Source: CBDDEC01 sp965198045
Lineage (GTDB): Bacteria; Chloroflexota; Dehalococcoidia; UBA2979
Reading direction: 5' to 3'
Length of the DNA stretch: 64,000 nt
Assembly: GCA_965198045.1 (NCBI GenBank)
Contig: CBDAOL010000011.1
Span: forward strand, 496,001 to 560,000
Numbering within the stretch: the first letter of the stretch is position 1; the number at the start of each line of letters is the position of its first letter. This document shows, piece after piece, positions 53,424 through 64,000 of this stretch. Position numbers and translations under genes: made by a program. The notes under the pieces are model-generated. The model was not told the origin of the DNA and did not search any database. It worked only from the letters and a program-made list of their open reading frames with translations.

Positions 53424-54503
53424 ATGAGCGTTGCCGCGACAGACCACTGGCCGAACACGCGCCGTACCGGCGCCTTTGAACGACGCCTGCGCGACGCCCT
53501 CCGAGATGCGCTGGGCGATGCCCTCGGCGAGGAGACATTGACCGCAACGCCCCTCGTGGTGGCGTGTTCCGGCGGACCGGACTCGACCGCGTTGCTCGTC
53601 GCCAGCGCTCGAGTACTCGGCGGGGGACAGGTCGTCGCCGCCCACTTCGATCACGTCATGCGATCCGCGAGTGAACGCGAGGGTGACCGCCGCTTCCTGG
53701 AAGGCATCGCTGCGCGCCTCGGTGTGCGCTGCACCAGCGGCGCCGTCGCCGACCGGCCGGCGAACGAGGACTCGGCCCGCATCGCCCGCTACCGCTGGCT
53801 CGCCGAGGCCTGTCGCGAGGCCGGCGCACGCGCCTGCGCCACCGGGCATACGGAGAACGACCAGGCCGAGACCGTACTGCTGCGCCTCACACGCGGCGCG
53901 GGGCTCGATGGCGTCGCCGCCATGCGACCACGCGCGCCCTGGCCGGTCCCGAGCGCCGATGGGGACGACCCCGCGATCGTGCGTCCGCTGCTCGAGCGCT
54001 CACGAGGCGAGATCGACAGCTATCTCGATGCGCTGGGGATCGAAGCACGAGAGGATGCGACGAACGCCGACACCTCCTTCGCCCGCAACCGTGTGCGGCG
54101 TCGGATCGTGCCTGAGCTGCGAGCCGTGAATCCGGCCGCAACTGCGCACCTCGCCGCCTTCGCCCGCCGCGCTGGCGAGGACGCCGCCCTGCTGCGCGCC
54201 ATCGGGCGGCGCGAGTTTGCCCGCATCGGCGCCTGCGAGGCCGCAGCGGCGCGCCTCGATCGCCGGGAGCTGGCCACGCTGGAGCCCGGGCTCGGACCGC
54301 ACGTCCTGCGCGCCGCCGCCGCCTCGGTCGGCCTCGACCTCGATGCGGGCCAGTGCCACGCCGTCCTCGCCCTTGCCGGTCGGCGCGGCGCCGAGGTCAC
54401 GCTGCGCGGCGGCCGCGCACGGAGCGATGAGGACTGGGTCTGGCTGGAGCCGAAAGATTCGTCGAAGGCGGTTGACGATAGCCGATCGAGATCCGTAACC
54501 TAG
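53424..54503 (+). CDS. tilS: tRNA(Ile)-lysidine synthetase
   Basis: 359 residues from ATG 53424. The PP-loop is LVVACSGGPDSTALLVASAR, with HFDHVMRSASEREGDRRFLE, RYRWLAEACREAGARACATG, HTENDQAETVLLRLTRGAGL and RPLLERSRGEIDSYLDALGI following, the full TilS N-terminal catalytic domain. The middle domain (RNRVRRRIVPELRAVNPAAT) is present; the C-terminal part is short. The enzyme converts C34 of tRNA-Ile(CAU) to lysidine with ATP, so the tRNA reads AUA. It is essential in most bacteria. Its end is about 275 bp before the 16S gene. Confidence 0.93.
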   Translation: MSVAATDHWPNTRRTGAFERRLRDALRDALGDALGEETLTATPLVVACSGGPDSTALLVASARVLGGGQVVAAHFDHVMRSASEREGDRRFLEGIAARLGVRCTSGAVADRPANEDSARIARYRWLAEACREAGARACATGHTENDQAETVLLRLTRGAGLDGVAAMRPRAPWPVPSADGDDPAIVRPLLERSRGEIDSYLDALGIEAREDATNADTSFARNRVRRRIVPELRAVNPAATAHLAAFARRAGEDAALLRAIGRREFARIGACEAAAARLDRRELATLEPGLGPHVLRAAAASVGLDLDAGQCHAVLALAGRRGAEVTLRGGRARSDEDWVWLEPKDSSKAVDDSRSRSVT

Positions 54504-54776
54504 TCCTTCGCGGCTCAAGAGCGCGCAACGCACATTCACATCTGGATAGCAGGCAGAATCTAAAGGCGGATCACGTCAATCGGGCTGCGCGGCATTCTGC
54601 GTCCTGGGACGGTCTCCTCGGAGGTCGCCTCAACAGACCTCGTACGCCTCGGGCCTTGTGCTCGCGGTGGGCGAGAGCTGGGTCGCGCTGTGCTGCGGTG
54701 CTTGAGAGACACGATTCAATCGGATGAACTCTCACTGACCCCGGATCTCGATTCGGGCTCGGTAGACATTCTGTTG

Positions 54777-56262
<1,486 letters not shown>

Positions 56263-56572
56263 AAAGGAGCATTTTTCGGTCATCCGACTCGTCGAGGTAG
56301 GCGTTCGCGTCGACCCACCGGCGTGTCGGGCAGCGAGTACGGTGTATTCGCAGCGCCGACGAGACTCCAAGTCGATTCACTCACCGGACTGCATCGCGTC
56401 AGGTTTCGAGCCCTCGGGCCCGGAGCCAGGAACGCGACGCGGCCGACCCGTCCGCGGACCGGAGAGTGACCCCACGGGCCTCGCGAGATCCCAGCGAGAG
56501 ATTCTGTCTGCTATCCAGCGGTCAATGTGCGCCTGCGCCGCCCGGCATTTACGCCGGGTGGGCGTGCGTCGG
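56263..56572 (+). other. 16S-tRNA spacer
   Basis: About 310 nt of transcribed spacer without a gene. Matched GC-rich stretches flanking the 16S, for processing, are likely but not mapped; I see no clear box B/A. Confidence 0.5.
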
Positions 56573-56649
56573 GGGCCATTAGCTCAGCTGGTTAGAGCGC
56601 AGTCCTGATAAGACTGAGGTCCCTGGTTCGAGTCCAGGATGGCCCACCA
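56573..56649 (+). tRNA. tRNA-Ile (GAT)
   Basis: 77 nt with acceptor GGGCCAT...ATGGCCC and CCA encoded. The anticodon loop CTGATAA gives GAT; D-arm TTAGCTCAGCTGGTTAGAGC and T-arm GGTTCGAGTCC are canonical. Confidence 0.96.
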
Positions 56650-56674
56650 GCCTCCACCAGCTAACACCAGGTCT

Positions 56675-56750
56675 GGGGCCGTAGCTCAGCTGGGAGAGCG
56701 CCGCCTTTGCAAGGCGGAGGTCGGGGGTTCGAGCCCCCCCGGCTCCACCA
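56675..56750 (+). tRNA. tRNA-Ala (TGC)
   Basis: 76 nt with acceptor GGGGCCG...CGGCTCC and CCA encoded. The anticodon loop TTTGCAA gives TGC. It lies 25 nt after tRNA-Ile. Confidence 0.96.
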
Positions 56751-57062
56751 GCACCCCGCGCTGCACCCCTCGAGGGAGCGGCCGCACCGCACAGACGACA
56801 CGAGCAGCGCTCTGCTGCGACCAGGCAACCGTTGGGCAGCCTGGTCGGGAGCCGAGCGACGCTTGAGCGTCGCCGCCGCGTCCTCGGACGCGACATCACC
56901 TTCACAACGAAAGAGCGAGAGCACACAAAGGATATTGAGAAGACAAATCCTGAAAGTAAGCCTGCATTTGATGAGGTAGCTACTGCTCGAATCACGCCAA
57001 CCCCTCGGGCTGGCCGACCTCGAACAGTGGCAGTTTGAGAATCGCAGAGCGTGCTTGACGGA
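56751..57062 (+). other. tRNA-23S spacer
   Basis: About 310 nt of transcribed spacer. Its last part (gagaatcgcagagcgtgc...) leads into the stem GAGGGTCAAGC that pairs with the 23S 3' end. No gene. Confidence 0.5.
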
Positions 57063-60020
<2,958 letters not shown>

Positions 60021-60190
60021 TATCAAGCACGTTTGGCGATTCCGCCCTCACAACTGCAACGCTTACTTTCAACGCTGCCACCCCCGAGGTCACAACGACC
60101 GCAAGGTCGGACCACCGAGGTAGCAGCACCGCTCTCGCCCTTTCGCTGTGACGCCGCCGGATATACTGGTGGCACGACGCTGGTCGTCGA

Positions 60191-60265
<75 letters not shown>

Positions 60266-60272
60266 GACCAAC

Positions 60273-60302
60273 ACAGACGGAGCCCCCACGGGCTCCGTCT
60301 GT
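60273..60302 (+). terminator. Strong hairpin after tRNA-fMet
   Basis: A perfect 13-bp stem (ACAGACGGAGCCC / GGGCTCCGTCTGT) with a 4-nt loop. It is followed by CTGTCC rather than a T run. It is well placed to end the 16S-23S-tRNA transcript. Confidence 0.6.
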
Positions 60303-60304
60303 CT

Positions 60305-60362
60305 GTCCGGAGTTCTCTCTCTGGAGTTCTCTGTCCGGCAGTTCTCTGTCCGGAGTTCCTCT
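60305..60362 (+). repeat. Four short tandem repeats (14-15 bp)
   Basis: Units gtccggagttctct, ctctggagttctct, gtccggcagttctct and gtccggagttcctct follow one another between the hairpin and the IS3 insertion. Function unknown. Confidence 0.75.
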
Positions 60363-60452
60363 GACCAGAGCCGTTGACCTGACCCCGTAAGACGAGACCA
60401 CCGTTGATGAGAGTCCTTTGGCCCGCGAAGGTGGGCGGAGGAGGACATCACG

Positions 60453-60731
60453 GTGAAACGACGCAGGCACACGCCTGAGCAGATTGTGCGCAAGCTGCGG
60501 GAGGTGGAGCGGCTGCTCGGTGAGGGGCAGACGATCGCGGAGGCGGCGAAGCGGGTCGAGATCTCGGAGCAGACCTACCACCGCTGGCGCAATCAGTACG
60601 GCGGGATGAAGGCCGACGACGCCAAACGGCTGCGCGAGCTGGAGCGCGAGAACGCGCGGCTGAAGCGGATCGTCGCCGACAAGGAACTCGAGATCGACGC
60701 GCTCAAGGAGATCGCCCGGGGAAACTGGTAA
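60453..60731 (+). CDS. IS3-family OrfA
   Basis: 92 residues from GTG 60453. It carries the helix-turn-helix HTPEQIVRKLREVERLLGEG, AAKRVEISEQTYHRWRNQYG and a leucine-zipper-like ELERENARLKRIVADKELEI followed by DALKEI. It binds the element ends and, by -1 frameshifting near its stop, feeds the fused OrfAB transposase. Confidence 0.92.
   Translation: MKRRRHTPEQIVRKLREVERLLGEGQTIAEAAKRVEISEQTYHRWRNQYGGMKADDAKRLRELERENARLKRIVADKELEIDALKEIARGNW
60719..60725 (+). promoter_or_regulatory. -1 frameshift heptamer GGGAAAC between OrfA and OrfB
   Basis: G-GGA-AAC in the OrfA frame fits the X-XXY-YYZ slippery rule, six nt before the OrfA stop. OrfB lies in the -1 frame and has no good start codon of its own, so frameshifting is the likely route to the transposase. 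Confidence 0.7.
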
Positions 60732-61585
60732 GCCCGTCGCGCCGGCGCGAGGCGGTCTGCATGTTGCAGGACCGCCTCGAGTTGTCGGAACGGCGGGCAT
60801 GCCGGGTCACCGGCCAGCACCGCTCCACGCAGCGCCGCCTGCCGGCGCGCGGCCGCGGCGACGACGCGCTCAGGACGGAGTTGCACGCCTTCTCGCGTGG
60901 CCACCCCCGCTGGGGATACCGCCGCGCATGGGCGACCTTGCGCGAGGAGGGATGGACCGTGAACCGCAAGCGGGTGCAACGGCTCTGGCGTGAGGAGGGG
61001 CTGCGCGTCCCGCTGACACGACGCAAGCGTCAGCGTCTGGGGGACTCGGCTCAGCCCGCCAGGCGGCTGAGTGCTGAGCGGCCGAACCACGTCTGGGCGC
61101 TGGACTTCCAGTTCGACCAGACCGCGGACGGGCGGGTCCTGAAGCTGCTCAACATCGTCGACGAGCACACGCGGGAGGCGCTGGCGGTGGTGGCCGCCAG
61201 GCGCATCAACGCCGACGCCACCGCCGCCACGCTCGACCGGATCGTCGCCGGGCGCGGGACGGCGCCGGGGTACATCCGCTGCGACAACGGGCCCGAGCTC
61301 ACGGCCAACGCGCTGCGCGACTGGTGCCGGTTCAGCGGTACGGGCAGCAGCTACATCGAGCCCGGTGCGCCGTGGGAAAACCCATTCGTCGAGTCGTTCA
61401 ACGGCCGGCTGCGCGACGAGTTCCTGGCCGTCGAGCAGTTCGACAGCCTGCTCGAGGCGCAGGTGCTGATCGAGGACTGGCGGATCGAGTACAACACGAA
61501 GCGCCCGCACAGCAGCCTGGGCTGGCTCGCCCCGGCTACCTACGCCGAGCGCTGGGAGGCTCAGCAACACGCTGGACTCTCATAA
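60719..61585 (+). CDS. IS3-family OrfB (transposase catalytic part)
   Basis: The frame is open from 60719 and ends at 61585 (about 288 residues); an internal ATG at 60761 is not a convincing start. The HTH_21 region (GHPRWGYRRAWATLREEGWT) precedes the rve integrase core, with Asp in HVWALDFQFDQTADGRVLKL, Asp in IRCDNGPELTANAL and Glu in NPFVESFNGRLRDEFL, so the DDE set is complete. It ends with YNTKRPHSSLGWLAPATYAE. It catalyses copy-out paste-in transposition as an OrfAB fusion. The intact ends and target duplication suggest a recent, possibly active copy. Confidence 0.92.
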   Translation, partial: GKLVSPSRRREAVCMLQDRLELSERRACRVTGQHRSTQRRLPARGRGDDALRTELHAFSRGHPRWGYRRAWATLREEGWTVNRKRVQRLWREEGLRVPLTRRKRQRLGDSAQPARRLSAERPNHVWALDFQFDQTADGRVLKLLNIVDEHTREALAVVAARRINADATAATLDRIVAGRGTAPGYIRCDNGPELTANALRDWCRFSGTGSSYIEPGAPWENPFVESFNGRLRDEFLAVEQFDSLLEAQVLIEDWRIEYNTKRPHSSLGWLAPATYAERWEAQQHAGLS

Positions 61586-61696
61586 GCGGTGGTCTCGCAA
61601 AGGGGGTCCGGTCACCGTCACTGGGCGTGTGACTCGCATGGGCGAAAGCACCGGCTTGAGACGAACGGCCCGTTCGGCCCGGAAACAGCCCGGCGC

Positions 61697-61725
61697 TTGT
61701 TCGTCGCCGCCGGAGCCTTCATACT
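61697..61725 (+). promoter_or_regulatory. Possible promoter for 5S rRNA
   Basis: TTGTTC (61697-61702), a 17-bp spacer and CATACT (61720-61725, 4/6 to consensus) would start a transcript at the first base of 5S (61732). The -35 is weak. It matters because a terminator-like hairpin and an IS3 lie between 23S and 5S. Confidence 0.35.
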
Positions 61726-61731
61726 CGATGG

Positions 61732-61850
61732 TCCTGGTGGTTAGAGCGCGGTGGAACCACCCGTTCTCATTCCGAACACGGAAGTGAAACGCCGTAGCGC
61801 TGACGATACTCCCTGGGTGACTGGGTGCGGAAAATAGGCCACCGCCAGGA
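61732..61850 (+). rRNA. rrf: 5S ribosomal RNA
   Basis: About 119 nt: starts TCCTGGTGGTTAGAGCGCGG and ends ACCGCCAGGA, which pair as helix I. The loop A/B signature CCGAACACGGAAGTGAAACG and TGGGTGACTGGGTGCGG follow the standard fold. Confidence 0.93.
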
Positions 61851-61854
61851 CTAT

Positions 61855-61885
61855 GCGGGCCATCCCGGAACACGGGATGGCCCGC
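61855..61885 (+). terminator. Intrinsic terminator after 5S
   Basis: GCGGGCCATCCCG, loop GAACA, CGGGATGGCCCGC: a perfect 13-bp GC-rich stem followed by TGCTTTAT. It ends the rRNA transcript before the S1 gene. Confidence 0.8.
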
Positions 61886-62103
61886 TGCTTTATCCCCCAC
61901 GCCGTCCGAGACTCCTCCGAGACTGGTGCGCGTCTGGTTCGCTCGCTCCCATCCGAGGATCGAGGCGTGGCCAGCACCACTCGCCTGACCCACCTACCGG
62001 GGCGCCGTCAGGCCGAGGTCACTACGCACGACGCGTGGTATCCTCGGCGAGCCGTGGAGCGTTCTGCGCGACATGGACACTTTCTGGAGGCACGGCAGGC
62101 ACT

Positions 62104-63921
62104 TTGACGAATCAGACCCCACCCGCGGACGCCACCGAGGCGTCTACTACACCACCACCCACAGAGGCACCGACTGAGGCCCCGACGGAGGCTCCGCCTG
62201 CGGCTCCGGCCGCTGCACCCGAGGCGCCGGCTCCAGCCGCGGCCGACCACCCGGAGATCGAGGACATGGCGGCGCTGCTGGAGTCACCAGGCGTCGTCGA
62301 GCCGCGCCAACTGCGCCGCGGCGAAGTTGTCGAAGGCACGGTCATGGCCGTCGAACGTGACGGCGTCCTCGTGGACATCGGCTTCAAATCGGAGGGTGTC
62401 GTGCCCACCCAGGAGATGCACTCCATGGGCGCCGACCCGCTCTCCAAGATTCACCCGGGCGAGCAGGTGCTCGTCTTCGTCGTGCAGCCCGAAACCCAGG
62501 AGGGCCAGGTCGCCCTCTCCATCGACCGCGCTCGCGGCGAGCAGGGCTGGCGCACGCTGCAGGAGCGCTTCGAGAGCGGCGAGATCTTCGAGGCAGAGAT
62601 CACCGGCTACAACAAGGGCGGTCTCCTCGCCAACGTCGAGGGTGTGAACGCCTTCATCCCCATGTCCCAGGTCGTCGGCGCGAAGCCCGGCTCGGACGGC
62701 GCCAACCCGCTCTCCGCGCAAGTCGGTCGCATGCTGCGCCTGAAGGTCATCGAGATCAACCGCCGTCGCAACCGCGTCATCCTCTCCGAGCGCGCCGCGC
62801 TGCAGGAGTGGCGCGCAGAGCAGAAGGACCGCCTGCTGGCCGAGCTCACCGAGGGTGAGATTCGCACCGGTACCGTCACCTCCATCCGCAACTTCGGCGT
62901 CTTCGTCGACCTAGGCGGCGCGGACGGCCTCGTCCATCTCTCTGAGCTGTCGTGGGACCGCAACGCGCAGCCGGAGGACCTGTTCAAGGTCGGCGACGAG
63001 GTGAAGGTCTACGTCATGCGCGTGGACGAAGAGAGCAAGAAGATCGCGCTTTCCATTCGCCGCGCGTCCCCCGAGCAGTGGGAAGAGCTCATCACCCAAT
63101 ACTCCGTAGGCGATGTCGTTCCCGGCGTCGTCACCAAACTCGTCGCCTTCGGCGCTTTCGCCCGGCTGCCCGGCCCCGTGGAGGGCCTCGTCCACGTCTC
63201 CGAACTCGTCGACCGTCGCATTGGTAACCCGGAAGAGATCGTCGACGAAGGCGATGTCGTACCGCTGAAGATCGTGCGCATCGAGCACGACCGGCACCGC
63301 CTCGGCCTTTCGCTCCGCGAAGCGCGCAGCGAGGCACAGATCCGCGGTTGGGAGTTCGACCACGAGGGTCGCGTTGTCGCCGTCTCTGAGGCCGCGATCG
63401 AGAAATTCCCCGAGGAGGTCGAGGCGACCGCTGCCCGCTACGGCGAGCGCAAGGAACAGGCCGCGTCCGTCCCGTCGGCTCCAGCCGCAGAGCGAACGAC
63501 CGCGGCGTCGAGCAGCAACGGTGGCGCCGCCGCTCCCGCGAAGGCCGCCGTCCGCGATGAAGGCCCGGTCCTCACCGCGATGCAGCAGGCGATGCAGGAG
63601 GCCCAGGCCGCGCAGCTCGCCGAACAAGCCGATGAAACTCCCGCGGACGAAGCGCCGGCCGAGGAGGCACCTGCAGCCGAGGAATCGGCCGAGGAGGAGC
63701 CCGCCGCTGAAGAGCCGGCCGAGGACGCCCCCGCCGCCGAGGAATCGGCCGAGGAGGAGCCTGCAGCTGAAGAGCCGGCCGAGGACGCCCCCGCCGCCGA
63801 GGAATCGGCCGAGGAGGAGCCTGCAACGGAAGAGCCTGCCGAGGAGGCCCCCGCCGCCGACGACGCTCCGGAAGAGGCGTCCGCCGAGGATGCGCCTGCG
63901 GAGGAGAAAGAGCAGAGCTAG
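62104..63921 (+). CDS. rpsA: 30S ribosomal protein S1
   Basis: 605 residues from TTG 62104, the only in-frame start with a site close by (GGCAGG about 5 nt upstream; GGAGG is further away). After a Pro/Ala-rich lead of about 60 residues come four S1 RNA-binding domains, at roughly 72-138 (RGEVVEGTVMAVERDGVLVD), 157-228 (GEIFEAEITGYNKGGLLANV), 248-318 (GEIRTGTVTSIRNFGVFVDL) and 335-405 (GDVVPGVVTKLVAFGAFARL). A variable region and a long acidic Ala/Glu/Pro tail follow. S1 recruits mRNA to the 30S subunit. Four domains is usual for this phylum's S1; the tail repeats are unusual. Confidence 0.92.
   Translation: MTNQTPPADATEASTTPPPTEAPTEAPTEAPPAAPAAAPEAPAPAAADHPEIEDMAALLESPGVVEPRQLRRGEVVEGTVMAVERDGVLVDIGFKSEGVVPTQEMHSMGADPLSKIHPGEQVLVFVVQPETQEGQVALSIDRARGEQGWRTLQERFESGEIFEAEITGYNKGGLLANVEGVNAFIPMSQVVGAKPGSDGANPLSAQVGRMLRLKVIEINRRRNRVILSERAALQEWRAEQKDRLLAELTEGEIRTGTVTSIRNFGVFVDLGGADGLVHLSELSWDRNAQPEDLFKVGDEVKVYVMRVDEESKKIALSIRRASPEQWEELITQYSVGDVVPGVVTKLVAFGAFARLPGPVEGLVHVSELVDRRIGNPEEIVDEGDVVPLKIVRIEHDRHRLGLSLREARSEAQIRGWEFDHEGRVVAVSEAAIEKFPEEVEATAARYGERKEQAASVPSAPAAERTTAASSSNGGAAAPAKAAVRDEGPVLTAMQQAMQEAQAAQLAEQADETPADEAPAEEAPAAEESAEEEPAAEEPAEDAPAAEESAEEEPAAEEPAEDAPAAEESAEEEPATEEPAEEAPAADDAPEEASAEDAPAEEKEQS
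63676..63855 (+). repeat. Three 60-bp tandem repeats in the S1 tail
   Basis: Units start at 63676, 63736 and 63796 and encode AEESAEEEPAAEEPAEDAPA-like 20-residue blocks that differ at a few bases. They make an acidic, disordered C-terminus. Confidence 0.85.
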
Positions 63922-64000
63922 CTCCTCGACCTATCACGCGCGTAGAGAACAAGAACGGGACTCCAGGCGGCGTCTCGTTCGCATTCGGGCGATCTCCGGG

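Larger units (their letters stand above)
60375..61614 (+). mobile_element. IS3-family (IS407-like) insertion sequence, intact, in the 23S-5S spacer
   Basis: 1240 bp. Ends are TGACCTGACCCC...CGAGACCACCG (left) and, reversed, TGACCGGACCCCC...CGAGACCACCG (right), imperfect repeats of about 28 bp. A 4-bp direct repeat CCGT flanks it (60371-60374 and 61615-61618), as expected for IS407-type IS3 elements. Confidence 0.92.

Overview
Organism: this is high-GC bacterial DNA. The complete rRNA locus, the split methylmalonyl-CoA mutase, the three-gene proton-translocating transhydrogenase and the core block DUF2344 / PGAM / FtsB / TilS fit a member of the Chloroflexota, possibly a Dehalococcoidia-like lineage. 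That placement is inferred from overall resemblance; no tree was built.

Layout. (1) 1-2827: the 5' part of a large polytopic membrane protein with an N-terminal zinc ribbon and 118-residue tandem repeats; it runs off the left edge. (2) 3-31 kb: a gene graveyard. Short intact accessory genes lie among truncated or frameshifted fragments (acyl-CoA dehydrogenase, HsdR start, Rieske-like, ABC permease, luciferase-like oxidoreductase, methyltransferase start, enolase superfamily, NHL, STAND-like, SDR, HAD), joined by IS3, IS6, IS30, IS110, IS1182 and an unassigned rve-type IS. Three IS1182 copies are present; two are nested at the same position in two diverged copies of the rve-type IS. A tyrosine recombinase sits beside a 3' half of tRNA-Gly(CCC), the signature of an integrative element. 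(3) 28.9-45 kb: DUF1800 protein, a truncated slipin, an F420-type oxidoreductase, the pntA1-pntA2-pntB operon, a second decayed patch (IS6, hydrolase, SRPBCC copies, integrase remnant), TetR, SnoaL-like protein, a second IS110 and a 733-residue lipoprotein. (4) 44.8-54.5 kb: stable chromosomal genes: CapA, a methyltransferase, the methylmalonyl-CoA module (mutase large subunit, DinB-like protein, double-VOC epimerase, B12 subunit, MeaB GTPase), then DUF2344, phosphatase, FtsB and TilS. (5) 54.8-61.9 kb: 16S - tRNA-Ile - tRNA-Ala - 23S - tRNA-fMet - [IS3 insertion with 4-bp target duplication] - 5S. (6) 62.1-63.9 kb: ribosomal protein S1 with an acidic repeat tail.

How it works together: the right half encodes translation (rRNA, tRNAs, S1, TilS), division (FtsB) and odd-chain/propionyl carbon entry into succinyl-CoA. 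The left half is an insertion-rich zone. Several fragments are recognisable starts or parts of antiviral genes (HsdR, a DNA methyltransferase, a STAND-like protein). Next to them is an apparently intact two-gene cassette (DUF6978-like plus DUF1828) whose second gene overlaps the hsdR start by ATGA. This cassette is the best candidate for an undescribed defence-linked module, but its function is not shown by the sequence.
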